The notes beneath the pieces are model-generated. The model had not been told where the DNA came from. It ran no database searches and worked only from the letters and a program-made list of their open reading frames with translations. The translations under genes were made by a program, and so were the position numbers. From positions 1,822,001 to 1,886,000 of the forward strand of contig NZ_FXAF01000006.1 of assembly GCF_900177415.1 (NCBI RefSeq): a stretch of 64,000 nucleotides of DNA. The letters run 5' to 3'. This document shows positions 20,001 through 27,854 of the stretch, piece by piece. Position 1 is the stretch's first letter. The number at the start of each line of letters is the position of its first letter. Origin of the DNA: Xaviernesmea oryzae (GTDB taxonomy: Bacteria; Pseudomonadota; Alphaproteobacteria; Rhizobiales; Rhizobiaceae).

Positions 20001-20553
20001 TTATGCGAACATCCTTGCCAAGATGCGGGTGCAGACCTTTGCGGAATTCTCCGTCTCGGTGAAGGGAGGGGCGAGCTTCGGAAAGCTGGCGGGCACGGTG
20101 ACGAGCCGTCAGGAGCGCAAGACCCGCACCGGCAACAAGATGGGCATCGTCGCCTTCTCCGACTCCTCCGGCCAGTTCGAGGCGGTCTTGTTCTCCGAAG
20201 GCCTGGCGCAGTATCGCGATCTGCTGGAGCCCGGCAAATCGCTGCTCATCACCGTGCAGGCGGAAGAGCGGCCGGAAGGCATCGGATTGCGTATCCAGAC
20301 GGCGCAGTCGCTGGAAGAGAAATCGGTGCAGATGCAGAAGGCGCTGCGTGTCTATGTCCGCGATTCCGGCCCGCTGAAGACGGTTGCACGGCATCTGAAC
20401 GCCAAGGGCGACGGGCTCGTCTCCTTCGTGGTCATCAAGGACGACGGCAAGAGGGAGATCGAGGTGGAACTGACGGAGAAATACCGCATTTCGCCGGAGA
20501 TCGCCGCGGCGCTTCGCGCGGCACCCGGCGTCCTCGATGTCGAGCTGGTTTGA
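17056..20553 (+). CDS. dnaE: DNA polymerase III alpha subunit (replicative, DnaE1)
   Basis: This is the catalytic subunit of the replicative polymerase. The 1165-residue protein has an N-terminal PHP domain (FVHLRVHSAYSLLEGALPL), the polymerase palm with the two catalytic aspartates in MPDFDIDFCQDRREEV (about residues 425-440), a fingers region with YGFNKSHAAAYA, a helix-hairpin-helix part and a C-terminal OB-fold segment. Its length is that of DnaE1 and not of the shorter error-prone DnaE2, which also comes with imuAB; those genes are absent here. It converges with the L,D-transpeptidase gene, with 13 bases between stops. Confidence 0.96.
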   Translation: MADAADVKSGSEELGATPQFVHLRVHSAYSLLEGALPLKKILSKAVADHQPAIAITDTNNLFVALEFAQKAIGDGLQPIIGCQLSIDMEDQADERRNGQQQLAKLPAIVVLAATAAGYERLVDLISRAYLGGEGHGAVHIRLSWLEEGGTEGLIALTGASSGPVDMALKDGNATLAEARLLKLREAFGDRLYVELQRHGSYDRRHEQKMVALAYDHDLPLVATNEAFFPSKADYDAHDALMAVAHNAIVSDDNRFRLTPDHYLKSRKEMAALFSDLPEALENTVEIARRCSFILNTRNPILPRFTGATGDQEEAERAEADELRRQAVEGLEDRIATLGMTPGYTEQDYRERLDYELGIIERMKFPGYFLIVSDFIKWAKVHNIPVGPGRGSGAGSLVAYALTITDVDPLRFSLLFERFLNPERVSMPDFDIDFCQDRREEVIRYVQQKYGREQVAQIITFGSLQARAALRDVGRVLEMPYGQVDKICKLVPNNPANPTPLSKAIEEEPKLQEEAEKEPVVARLLDIAQKIEGLYRHASTHAAGIVIGDRPLSKLVPMYRDPRSDMPVTQFNMKWVEQAGLVKFDFLGLKTLTVLKTAVDFCRKRGIEVDLAKIPLDDQKTYEMLSRGETVGVFQVESAGMRKALIGMRPDCIEDIIALVALYRPGPMENIPVYNARKHGEEEIESIHPMIDHLLKETQGVIVYQEQVMQIAQVLSGYSLGEADLLRRAMGKKIKEEMDKQRARFVDGAVKNGVSKPQADLIFDLLAKFANYGFNKSHAAAYAIVSYQTAYMKAHYPVEFLAASMTYDMSNSEKLNDFRQDAGRLGIAVIPPSVQTSYRHFETGENRIYYALAAIKGVGESAVDHITEVRGDRPFKSIEDFCLRIDPKQINRRVMESLISAGAFDCFSIDRAELVGGLDRIIGYAQRAQEEKVSGQSDFFGSSASAGPEKLILPPFNPWTPSEKLMREYQVLGFYLSAHPLDSYANILAKMRVQTFAEFSVSVKGGASFGKLAGTVTSRQERKTRTGNKMGIVAFSDSSGQFEAVLFSEGLAQYRDLLEPGKSLLITVQAEERPEGIGLRIQTAQSLEEKSVQMQKALRVYVRDSGPLKTVARHLNAKGDGLVSFVVIKDDGKREIEVELTEKYRISPEIAAALRAAPGVLDVELV

Positions 20554-20566
20554 TCGCTGACGTTTC

Positions 20567-21937
20567 TCAATAAAGGCCGATCGTGCGGTACCTCGGCGCA
20601 GCTTGAGGCTGGCGCACCGGACGGGGCTTGGCGATGGATGTCTCGGCTGCGGCAACCTTGGGCTGGGACCGCGTGATCGTTACGAAGTCCGTGCCTTTCC
20701 CGGTTTCCGGTCCGAGGCCCTCGTCATTGATCGTGATCGACGTGCCGTCGGTCATCAGCGTTTCGATCCGGTCCCGGATATCGGCCGGAATCTCGATGCG
20801 ATCGATTGTCCGCGCGGTGGCACCGGAAGCGTTTGGATCGTCGGCGACGGTGATCCCGAGCCGCCGCATCGTCGCGGCGCTGAGCTCGTTCGGCACCGTC
20901 ATGCCATGCCATTCGGCGGTTTCTGCACGGCGGTCCAGCTTGTCGACGGTGAGGAAATGCGTGCCGAGCGCGATTTCCGGGTCCGTGATCCCGACCGGCG
21001 CTTCGAACAGCGGTTCGAAATTCTGCCGCACCATGATCTGGCCGGCCGGCGGCTGCGTCTTGCCGGCGGACTCGTAGAGAGCGGCCAGGAATTCCGGCGT
21101 CACCAGCGGCCCTTTGGGGGAAATGTTCTTCCAGCGCTTGAAGCCGGCGATCGCGCTGCGGGTCATGGGACCGGCCAAACCGTCGGTGCCGCCGGTCTCG
21201 AAACCGAGGTCCTGCAGCAGCACCTGGGCGTCCATCAGCGTTTCGCGCTCGCCGCGGCGGGTGATGAGGATGCGCAGCGGTGCGGCGTCTTGTTCTTCCG
21301 CCCCGGCTGCCGGCGCATCCGTCACGACGTCCGAATGCGTAGCCGCGGGATTGTTCGGCACGACGTTCATCGCCACTTCGACCGGTTTGGACATTCCCCG
21401 GATCGACGAGGTCCGCAGCTCGACATCCGGGAAGAGCGGCCCATTCGGCAAAGGCTTGCGGGGCAGGAAGAGTGCGGTGCTCTCGATCCGCTCCGGCGTG
21501 ACCGGAGCGTCGGTGACGATCACATGCGCACCCCGTTCCGTCATCTGGTAGAGCGACTGGGCGAATGCGCCGGGCATTCGGATGCAGCCGTGCGAGGCGG
21601 GATAATTCGGCACCACGCCTTCGTGAAGCGCGATGCCGGACCAGGTCAGCCGCTGCATCCACGGCATGGGCGCGTTCGAATAGATGTTCGATTCGTGATA
21701 TTTGCGTTTTTCGAGAATGGAGAAGATGCCGCTCGGCGTCGTGTGGCCGGCCTTGCCGGTAGACACTTTCGACGTGGTCACGACCGTATCGCCGTCATAG
21801 ACGGTAAGCGATTGTTTATCCTTGGAAATGACGATCTGCAGGGTGCCACCCGCTCCCGCGAAGGCCGTATGCGACAGCATCGTCGCAGACAGGAGACCAA
21901 ACCCGAACACCAGGTGACGCAACATACCAGACCCCAT
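20567..21937 (-). CDS. L,D-transpeptidase, YkuD family, with peptidoglycan-binding domain
   Basis: This periplasmic enzyme is likely to form 3-3 peptidoglycan cross-links or attach proteins to peptidoglycan. From ATG 21937 the product is 456 residues: a signal peptide ending near HTAFA (about residue 27), a YkuD domain with the catalytic SHGCIRM (H116, C118), and a peptidoglycan-binding-like segment at about 230-290. A TTG at 21943 and an ATG at 21928 are other possible starts. The long C-terminal part has no further motif that I recognise. Confidence 0.85.
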   Translation of the reverse strand: MGSGMLRHLVFGFGLLSATMLSHTAFAGAGGTLQIVISKDKQSLTVYDGDTVVTTSKVSTGKAGHTTPSGIFSILEKRKYHESNIYSNAPMPWMQRLTWSGIALHEGVVPNYPASHGCIRMPGAFAQSLYQMTERGAHVIVTDAPVTPERIESTALFLPRKPLPNGPLFPDVELRTSSIRGMSKPVEVAMNVVPNNPAATHSDVVTDAPAAGAEEQDAAPLRILITRRGERETLMDAQVLLQDLGFETGGTDGLAGPMTRSAIAGFKRWKNISPKGPLVTPEFLAALYESAGKTQPPAGQIMVRQNFEPLFEAPVGITDPEIALGTHFLTVDKLDRRAETAEWHGMTVPNELSAATMRRLGITVADDPNASGATARTIDRIEIPADIRDRIETLMTDGTSITINDEGLGPETGKGTDFVTITRSQPKVAAAETSIAKPRPVRQPQAAPRYRTIGLY

Positions 21938-22032
21938 ACGCAATACACGATCCGCATATTAGCGCATCAGGTTAAGGAAGATTTTCGGCAGTGCGTATAA
22001 TCTTAGGATCATGGTTAAAAACGGGTCACACG

Positions 22033-23325
22033 TCACGGGTCCCGCCGGCGGTTCCCGAATGTGTATCCGGTCTCCACCGCCGCTTTGCCGAACTTGTCGC
22101 GCAGCTTGTCCATGGCCGCTTCGGCGGCGGCGCGGCGGCTGGCCTGCCGGTCGACGAGATCAGGCGGGTCGGCGAGCGCCGGATCGACGAGATCGGTGAC
22201 GCCGATGCCGATGAGGCGGAATTTCGTGCCGTCGGTCTCGCGTTCCATCAGCGAAAGCCCGGTCCGGAAAATGCGGTCCGCGAGCTGCGTCGGGTCTTCC
22301 AGCCTCCTGTTGCGGGTGCGGATCTTGAAGTCGGCCGTCTTCATCTTGAGCACCACGGTCTGGCCGGCGATGCCGTGCTTTTTCAGCCGCGTCGAAACCT
22401 TTTCGGAAAGCCGCCGCAGGATCGGCACGAGCTCGTCGCGGCGGGAAATGTCGTCGAAGAACGTGGTTTCGGCCGAGACGCTTTTCGCCGCCTCGTTGGG
22501 ATGCACCTCCCGGTCGTCGATCCCGCGTGAAAGCCGGTAGAGCCGCTGGCCCATCGTGCCGTAGCGGCGCATCAGGTCGGCCTCCTCCATGGTCTGAAGC
22601 TGCCCGATGGTGCGGATACCGTCCGCTTCCAGCGACGCGTTGAAGGCCTTGCCGACGCCCCAGATCGTCGTGACGGGGCGTGCCGCCAGGAATTCCAGGG
22701 CCTCCTGCCGGCCGATCACCGAAAAGCCGCGCGGCTTCTGGAGGTCTGAAGCGACCTTGGCGAGGAACTTGCAATAGGAGAGGCCGATGGAGATGGTGAT
22801 GCCGAGCTCGTTCTGGACTCGCGTTGCAAGCCTGGCGAGGATGCGCGCCGGCGGATCGTGGTGCAGCCGTTCGGTGCCGGCGAGCTCGAGGAAGGCTTCG
22901 TCGATAGAAAGCGGCTGCACGAGGGGCGTCAGATCCATCATCATCTGCCGCACCTGGCGGCCGACAGTCACGTATTTCTCCATGTTCGGCGGGATGACGA
23001 CGGCCTCGGGGCAGAGTTCCAGCGCTTTGAACATGGGCATGGCCGAGCGTACGCCGTTGATACGGGCGATGTAGCAGGCGGTCGAGACAACGCCACGCTT
23101 TCCGCCGCCGATGATCACCGGCTTGTCGGCGAGGTCGGGATTGTCGCGTTTCTCGATCGTCGCATAGAAGGCGTCGCAGTCGATATGCGCCAGCGTGAGA
23201 TCGTAGAGTTCCCCGTGATAGACGAGGCGCGGACTGCCGCAGGCACGGCACCGGCGTGTGTCCGCCTTCTGCTCCGCAAGGCAGTCGCGACAGAAGCCGG
23301 GTGTCTTGTCAGGTGCAGGTGCCAT
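22033..23325 (-). CDS. dinB: DNA polymerase IV with N-terminal zinc-finger-like segment
   Basis: DinB is a Y-family translesion polymerase. The 430-residue product has the catalytic motifs HIDCDAF (residues 47-53) and SIDEAFLE (140-147), followed by the HhH region and little-finger domain. Ahead of the palm is a four-cysteine segment (C12, C15, C26, C29) not found in E. coli DinB; such a segment is familiar in alphaproteobacterial DinB. I chose ATG 23325 and not the in-frame TTG at 23355, because a perfect LexA box (23331-23345) ends five bases upstream of this ATG. This fits SOS control. Confidence 0.92.
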   Translation of the reverse strand: MAPAPDKTPGFCRDCLAEQKADTRRCRACGSPRLVYHGELYDLTLAHIDCDAFYATIEKRDNPDLADKPVIIGGGKRGVVSTACYIARINGVRSAMPMFKALELCPEAVVIPPNMEKYVTVGRQVRQMMMDLTPLVQPLSIDEAFLELAGTERLHHDPPARILARLATRVQNELGITISIGLSYCKFLAKVASDLQKPRGFSVIGRQEALEFLAARPVTTIWGVGKAFNASLEADGIRTIGQLQTMEEADLMRRYGTMGQRLYRLSRGIDDREVHPNEAAKSVSAETTFFDDISRRDELVPILRRLSEKVSTRLKKHGIAGQTVVLKMKTADFKIRTRNRRLEDPTQLADRIFRTGLSLMERETDGTKFRLIGIGVTDLVDPALADPPDLVDRQASRRAAAEAAMDKLRDKFGKAAVETGYTFGNRRRDP

Positions 23326-23330
23326 GACCG

Positions 23331-23345
23331 GAACAAAGGTTGAAC
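23331..23345 (-). promoter_or_regulatory. LexA box of dinB
   Basis: The plus strand reads GAAC-AAAGGTT-GAAC, an exact match to the alphaproteobacterial LexA consensus GAAC-N7-GAAC (GTTC-N7-GTTC in the direction of dinB). It lies five bases upstream of the dinB ATG, so LexA would block early transcription or the promoter itself. The motif is seen directly; regulation is inferred from the consensus and from dinB being an SOS gene in other bacteria. Confidence 0.85.
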
Positions 23346-23397
23346 GCCGCGACAATAGGCCTTAAGCTTGTGAGTCTCAAGAGATGAGCGAGCCGGT

Positions 23398-23976
23398 ATG
23401 GACGTCTTCGCCGCCTATCCACTGACGCCCGACAGGTGGGACGATTTCGTGACCCTCTTCGGACCGAACGGCGCCTGTTACGGCTGCTGGTGCACCTATT
23501 TCCGGGTGCCTGCTGCCGAACGCAAGGCGCTTGATGGGGCTGCGAAGAAGGAATTCATTCACAGGCGCCTCGAAAACGGGCCGCCGCCCGGCCTGCTGGG
23601 CTATGTCGGTGATCGGCCGGCCGGCTGGGTGCAGGTGGGGCCCCGCGCAGACGTTCCGCAGTGGAACTCGCCGCGCACCGTATCGCGGCCATTGGACCCG
23701 GCCGACGCGGAAGATCCTTCGGTGTGGGCCGTGAGCTGTTTCTTCATCGGCAGCCGTTATCGCGGCAAGGGCAACAGCCATCGGATTCTGGATGCCGCGG
23801 TCCGTTTTGCCCGGGAAAGCGGCGCGCGCATCCTCGAAAGCTGTCCCATGGAACAGGCGAAGACGTCGAAATCGCTCGGCCTTTATGTCGGGTCGATGCG
23901 GGTATTCGAGGGGGCGGGCTTCAGGGAAATCGCGCGGCGAAAGGACGGACGGCCGCTGATGCGGCTGGAATTGTGA
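23398..23976 (+). CDS. GNAT-family N-acetyltransferase
   Basis: The 192-residue product has the GNAT acetyl-CoA loop region around FFIGSRYRGKGNSHRILDAA (about residues 117-136) and the C-terminal VFEGAGFREIARR segment. The N-terminus has an unusual cysteine group, GACYGCWCTYF (about 26-36), seen in a subgroup of GNAT proteins of unknown substrate. It is divergent from dinB and converges with the HAD-like gene with only two bases between stops. No substrate can be named. Confidence 0.75.
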   Translation: MDVFAAYPLTPDRWDDFVTLFGPNGACYGCWCTYFRVPAAERKALDGAAKKEFIHRRLENGPPPGLLGYVGDRPAGWVQVGPRADVPQWNSPRTVSRPLDPADAEDPSVWAVSCFFIGSRYRGKGNSHRILDAAVRFARESGARILESCPMEQAKTSKSLGLYVGSMRVFEGAGFREIARRKDGRPLMRLEL

Positions 23977-23978
23977 TC

Positions 23979-24632
23979 TCACGCTGCTTTCGGCTGGATA
24001 TGCGCACGGATCAGCGCCGCGGCATGCGGCCAGTCGGTCGCCCGCACGATGTCTTCGGCGGGCTTCGGAGCGAGGACATGCAGGGGAGAGTCGGGCATCA
24101 TGTGCAGGAGCAGGGATTGAGGGAGATGGTCCCGTACGGACTGGAGTTGATGAGCCATGTCGTCGATGAAGACCGAGGGCAGGGGCCGGTCCGCATGCAG
24201 TCGCCGCATGATCAGCCCTTTGGGCTCTTCGTCGCTGGCGATCAGTGGGAAGGCCAGCCCCACCCGGTCGAGCAGGCGACGGCGCTGCTCCCGATAGCGC
24301 GAGGGCATGGCGGTAAGGAAGACGATGTCGGCTTCGCTGGAAAGACCCTCCAGGGTCTGGATGACGAGATCGAAAGGGACCTGCCAGTTTTCCTGCGCCT
24401 CGAAAAACGCCTCGATCAGCCGGCGGACGTCCGTTTGTTCGAGCGCGGCCTCGGTCGCGATGGAAACGATATTGCCGGTAAGCCGGAAGGAGCGAGGCAG
24501 GAGCTGATAACCTTCTCCGCGCAGGAAATCCTGGAAGGGCGCTACGAAATGCAGCACCACGTCGTCCACGTCGCAGACGATGAGCGGCCGGTCGCCGAGG
24601 CGGATATGGGAGAGGTCGAGGATTTCCGTCAT
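23979..24632 (-). CDS. HAD-superfamily-like hydrolase
   Basis: The 217-residue protein opens with LIVCDVDDVVLHFVAPF, which resembles HAD motif I (DxDx[TV]). It continues with IVFLTAMPS (motif II-like) and ASDEEPKG...VFIDDMAHQL (motif III/IV-like). The substrate is unknown. ATG 24632 lies just after the DUF3572 stop; a GTG at 24644 would overlap that gene by 11 bases. The two genes are probably one operon. Confidence 0.7.
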   Translation of the reverse strand: MTEILDLSHIRLGDRPLIVCDVDDVVLHFVAPFQDFLRGEGYQLLPRSFRLTGNIVSIATEAALEQTDVRRLIEAFFEAQENWQVPFDLVIQTLEGLSSEADIVFLTAMPSRYREQRRRLLDRVGLAFPLIASDEEPKGLIMRRLHADRPLPSVFIDDMAHQLQSVRDHLPQSLLLHMMPDSPLHVLAPKPAEDIVRATDWPHAAALIRAHIQPKAA

Positions 24633-24633
24633 C

Positions 24634-24936
24634 TTAGAACTCACCGGAAACGGGGCCGGAATAATGGCGCCAGGCTGCAGCTACGGTTTCCGGTTTTGTA
24701 CCCGTCGCCTCGCAGAAGGCAAGCAGCGTCGGCTCGTGTCCCATCAGGAAGTCGATCATTCCAGAAAGAAAACCCGGATCGTTCACCGCGCCGCGCAACT
24801 GGTTCGGCTGCAGGCCGGACAACGCCAGGAAGCGGCCAAGCATATCCGGTTCGTTGGCGAGCCAGCCGAGAATGGCGGCCGCCGTTTCTTCGGCATCGGC
24901 CGAATTGCGTCGATTGTAGTCGGGTTCGCGCGGCAT
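24634..24936 (-). CDS. DUF3572 family protein
   Basis: The 100-residue protein, rich in helix-forming residues, has the family pattern EETAAAILGWLANEPDMLGRF near the N-terminus, then FLMGHEPTLLAFCEATG and a C-terminal AAWRHYSGP. This is DUF3572, a small family of alphaproteobacteria found next to divK. Function is unknown. It is divergent from divK (121-bp gap) and its stop nearly touches the HAD-like start, so the pair is likely cotranscribed. Confidence 0.8.
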   Translation of the reverse strand: MPREPDYNRRNSADAEETAAAILGWLANEPDMLGRFLALSGLQPNQLRGAVNDPGFLSGMIDFLMGHEPTLLAFCEATGTKPETVAAAWRHYSGPVSGEF

Positions 24937-25057
24937 CGTCTGTCAAGTTACCTATTTTTCAACTAAATGGTCTTACCGTGTCTGAAGGGGGGCTCTGTGG
25001 AAACGACCGTTCCGCGAGCTTATATACCGAAGGCACGCTTGCAAGGAACGGATAGCC

Positions 25058-25429
25058 ATGCCCAAACGGGTGATGATTGTCGAGGACAATGAGCTGAATA
25101 TGAAGCTCTTCCGCGACCTGATCGAAGCATCCGGCTACGATACGATCCAGACCCGCAACGGGATGGAAGCGCTCGATCTCGCCCGCAAGCATCGCCCCGA
25201 CCTCATCCTCATGGATATCCAGCTTCCGGAAGTTTCCGGCCTCGAAGTCACCAAGTGGCTCAAGGAAGACGACGAGCTGCACATCATTCCGGTGATCGCG
25301 GTGACCGCTTTCGCCATGAAGGGAGACGAGGAGCGCATCCGCCAGGGCGGTTGCGAGGCCTATGTCTCCAAGCCCATTTCGGTGCCGAAATTCATCGAGA
25401 CAATCAAGACCTATTTGGGCGACGCATGA
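25058..25429 (+). CDS. divK: Single-domain response regulator DivK
   Basis: DivK is the cell-cycle response regulator that, through DivL and PleC/DivJ, controls CtrA activity and cell polarity. The 123-residue receiver domain has the acidic pocket E9/D10 (IVEDNE), the phospho-acceptor D53 ([13 protein letters not shown]), the conserved Thr in AVTAFA and the Lys in YVSKPIS. The sequence is close to rhizobial DivK as I know it. pleD follows 16 bases later, as in Caulobacter and rhizobia. Confidence 0.96.
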   Translation: MPKRVMIVEDNELNMKLFRDLIEASGYDTIQTRNGMEALDLARKHRPDLILMDIQLPEVSGLEVTKWLKEDDELHIIPVIAVTAFAMKGDEERIRQGGCEAYVSKPISVPKFIETIKTYLGDA

Positions 25430-25445
25430 GATCGGGACGAACGTC

Positions 25446-26816
25446 ATGACGGCGCGCATATTGGTAGTCGACGATATTCCGGCGAATGTGAAGCTGCTCG
25501 AAGCCCGGCTGCTGGCGGAATATTTCGACGTCCTGACGGCCGATGACGGCTACAAGGCGCTGGCGATCTGCGACAGCACCCATGTGGATCTGATCCTGCT
25601 CGACATCATGATGCCGGGCCTCGACGGTTTCGAGGTCTGCGAGCGGCTGAAGGCCAATCCGCGCACCGCCCATATCCCGGTCGTCATCGTCACCGCGCTC
25701 GATCAGCCTTCCGACCGCGTGCGCGGCCTGAAGGCCGGCGCCGACGATTTCCTGACCAAGCCGGTCAACGACCTGCAGCTCATCTCGCGGGTGAAGAGCC
25801 TTGTGCGGCTGAAGGCGCTGAGCGACGAGCTGCGCATCCGTGCCGATACGGCGCACAACATCGCGCTCGAGGACATGCTGAAAGGGACGGACGGCCGTGA
25901 CGAGACGGCCCAGGTCCTGCTCGTTGACGGGCGCGCGAGTTCGCAGGAGCGCATCATCAAGGCGCTGAAGCCGATCGCCGAGGTGATCGCCATGTCGGAC
26001 CCGCAGGCAGCGCTTTTCGAGGCGGCCGAAAATCCGGTCGACCTGGTGATCGTCAATGCCAATTTCGACGAATACGATCCCTTGCGCCTCTGCTCGCAGC
26101 TCCGCTCTCTGGAGCGCACGCGCTTCCTGCCGCTGCTCCTGGTGACGGAGCTTGGCGCCGACGACGTCATTGTCCGGGCACTGGAACTCGGCGTCAACGA
26201 CTACATCGTCCGGCCGATCGATCCGAACGAGCTTGTCGCCCGCGTGCTCACCCAGATCAAGCGCAAGCGCTACAACGACCGCTTGAGGATGAGCGTCCGC
26301 CAGACGATCGAGCTTGCCGTGACCGACGGGCTGACCGGCCTCAGCAACCGGCGTTATCTCGACAATCACCTCAAGGTGCTGTTCGACCGCGCCGCCGCCC
26401 GTTCGCGGCCGCTCTCGGTCTGCATCACCGATATCGACCGCTTCAAGTCGGTCAACGATACCTACGGGCATGATGCGGGAGACGAAGTGCTGAAGGAATT
26501 CGCAGCGCGCGTCCGCTCGACGGTGAGGGGGGCAGATCTTGCCTGCCGCTATGGCGGCGAAGAATTCGTTGTCGTCATGCCCGATACGGATGCTGCTGCG
26601 GCTGCCGCGATCGCCGAACGCCTCCGCGGCATCATAGAGAGCCAGCCTTTCGCGCTGAAGGCGGCGGGTCTCATGCTCAACATCACCGCGTCGCTCGGCA
26701 TCGCCTGCAGCACTTACGGCGCCGAAACCCCGGAACAATTGCTGAAGCAGGCCGACCGGGCGCTTTACGAAGCCAAGAACGGCGGGCGCAACAGGGTCGT
26801 CGCAGCCGCTGCCTGA
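25446..26816 (+). CDS. pleD: PleD, response regulator with diguanylate cyclase domain
   Basis: PleD makes cyclic di-GMP at the developing pole when phosphorylated. The 456-residue protein has a receiver domain with phospho-acceptor D53, a second degenerate receiver domain (about 155-280) and a C-terminal GGDEF domain with GGEEF at residues 370-374. The inhibitory I-site RGAD (361-364) lies five residues upstream, so product inhibition is expected. ATG 25446 begins just after divK; an upstream frame from 25362 overlaps divK and is not used. Confidence 0.95.
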   Translation: MTARILVVDDIPANVKLLEARLLAEYFDVLTADDGYKALAICDSTHVDLILLDIMMPGLDGFEVCERLKANPRTAHIPVVIVTALDQPSDRVRGLKAGADDFLTKPVNDLQLISRVKSLVRLKALSDELRIRADTAHNIALEDMLKGTDGRDETAQVLLVDGRASSQERIIKALKPIAEVIAMSDPQAALFEAAENPVDLVIVNANFDEYDPLRLCSQLRSLERTRFLPLLLVTELGADDVIVRALELGVNDYIVRPIDPNELVARVLTQIKRKRYNDRLRMSVRQTIELAVTDGLTGLSNRRYLDNHLKVLFDRAAARSRPLSVCITDIDRFKSVNDTYGHDAGDEVLKEFAARVRSTVRGADLACRYGGEEFVVVMPDTDAAAAAAIAERLRGIIESQPFALKAAGLMLNITASLGIACSTYGAETPEQLLKQADRALYEAKNGGRNRVVAAAA

Positions 26817-27314
26817 GGGCCGTTTTCACTGCCGCTGGGCACTATCGGACTGCTTGCGCCCACAAGCGCTGTGGAAAAAAGTTTCCGATCTGTAACTGTC
26901 GAATGTGGATGCTATTTTTCGCAGGTGCGAATTGACGCAAGAATTTTGATGAACAGTAGTCAGAAAATTCTCTTGTTGCAGTGCACTCAAGAAATTTCAA
27001 ATGTATCCTCTGACGTTATAGGTCGGCCGCTGGAGAATACCTGAGCCCGCCAGCATCTGGATTTTCGCCCGTTTGAAGGCGATGATCGGTCGTCTCTCAA
27101 GTTATTCTTCAATGCGGCGAAATGTTTCAAGAATTTAAGCGAATGTAAAAATACGATATTCTTGAGACAACTTTCAGTATGTAAGGGAAAAGAGAGCGCG
27201 GACGTGGTTTTCCGTTGCGAATTTTAACCACAACCGAAATAGATCGGAGCCGCAATTAAGAATCTGTTGATTTTCTTTTCGTTTTGCGCAATTTTGAGGC
27301 CAACGAAGGTGTAG
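26817..27314. other. A+T-rich intergenic region downstream of pleD
   Basis: No credible gene is seen. The region is richer in A+T than the flanking genes and contains several copies of a CAAGAA-type motif: CAAGAATTT at 26938-26946, CTCAAGAAATTTC at 26986-26998, CTCAAG at 27096-27101, TTTCAAGAATTTAAG at 27125-27139 and the reverse ATTCTTGAGAC at 27158-27168. The last two form an inverted repeat TCAAGAAT/ATTCTTGA. These may be regulator sites for the downstream sRNA candidate. Confidence 0.4.
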
Positions 27315-27485
27315 CTCCTGAAAAGGACAGCCATACCCCATGATGCTCAGGTCCGCCGCATCTCCTGGGTCGTGGGGTCGGTCGACCGGCAGGCATGCCA
27401 AAGCGGTTCCTCGTGCCGTGATTGCAGGCTGGTCGACCCCCGTTTCAAAGGCGCCGCATCCTGACGAAGGAGCGGCGCTTTTTTA
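27315..27485 (+). ncRNA. Candidate trans-encoded small RNA between pleD and rpmG (possibly alpha-r9/Smr9C family)
   Basis: A strong rho-independent terminator at 27451-27485 points along the plus strand, yet the only plus-strand gene upstream (pleD) ends 635 bp earlier and rpmG lies on the other strand. The segment before it can fold: TCCT-gaaa-AGGA near 27316-27327, and a long arm around GGGGTCGGTCGACC (27374-27387) pairing with GGTCGACCCCC (27431-27441). From memory, the rhizobial sRNA family alpha-r9 (Smr9C, about 150 nt) lies between pleD and rpmG in S. meliloti. I could not align it. The 5' end is approximate. Confidence 0.5.
27451..27485 (+). terminator. Rho-independent terminator of the sRNA candidate
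   Basis: The stem GCGCCGC (27451-27457) pairs with GCGGCGC (27472-27478), extended inside by TCC/GGA, and is followed by a run of seven T. Orientation is clearly plus strand. CGCCGCATCTCCT at about 27354-27366 could also pair with AGGAGCGGCG of the 3' arm, giving a competing fold. Confidence 0.85.
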
Positions 27486-27533
27486 TTGCCGCGCAGCCCG
27501 CTTCGTTTTTAGATCACATGATTCCGGGAAAAA

Positions 27534-27573
27534 GGCAAAAGAAAAGGCGCTCGGCCTGGTCGACCAGCGCCTT
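27534..27573 (-). terminator. Rho-independent terminator of rpmG
   Basis: Reading the minus strand after the rpmG stop, AAGGCGCT (27573-27566) and AGCGCCTT (27551-27544) form a stem, with a palindromic GGTCGACC-containing loop, followed by TTTTCTTTT. It ends the rpmG message and separates it from the convergent sRNA candidate. Confidence 0.85.
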
Positions 27574-27595
27574 CCGGTAACCTCGGGATCAAGAC

Positions 27596-27763
27596 TTACT
27601 TGATCTTGGTTTCCTTGAACTCGACATGCTTCTTGGCAATCGGGTCGTACTTGGTCTTCGTCATCTTGTCCGTCATCGTACGGCTGTTCTTCGTCGTGAC
27701 GTAGAAGAAACCGGTGTCAGCCGTCGACAGCAGCTTGATCTTGATGGTCGTAGCTTTCGCCAT
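27596..27763 (-). CDS. rpmG: 50S ribosomal protein L33
   Basis: The 55-residue protein begins [20 protein letters not shown] and has the [15 protein letters not shown] region, which matches bacterial L33 of the type without the zinc-binding cysteines (no CxxC is present). ATG 27763 is the family start; the frame runs further upstream but that part is not L33. It is monocistronic, with its own terminator, and is separated from the MFS gene by 91 bases. Confidence 0.96.
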   Translation of the reverse strand: MAKATTIKIKLLSTADTGFFYVTTKNSRTMTDKMTKTKYDPIAKKHVEFKETKIK

Positions 27764-27854
27764 GGTCGTTCTGCCTCTGAGAAAAATGAAGCCGTGGACG
27801 CGGGTGGGGTCCACGGCAAAATCTGGCGCGAAATTACAAATCGCGCCCGAAAAG

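Noticed and set aside
17056..20553. Error-prone DnaE2 of the imuA-imuB-dnaE2 cassette
   Set aside because: The protein is 1165 residues with a full PHP domain and C-terminal OB region, and no imuA or imuB gene is adjacent; it is the replicative DnaE1.
17032..20655. Open frame of about 1200 codons on the minus strand across dnaE
   Set aside because: It is antisense to a complete, motif-rich dnaE. Long antisense frames are common in high-G+C DNA. The translation is rich in Arg, His, Asp and Leu without motifs.
27174..27401. 75-codon minus-strand frame upstream of the sRNA terminator
   Set aside because: It overlaps the structured sRNA candidate, no ribosome-binding site is seen and the composition is not protein-like.
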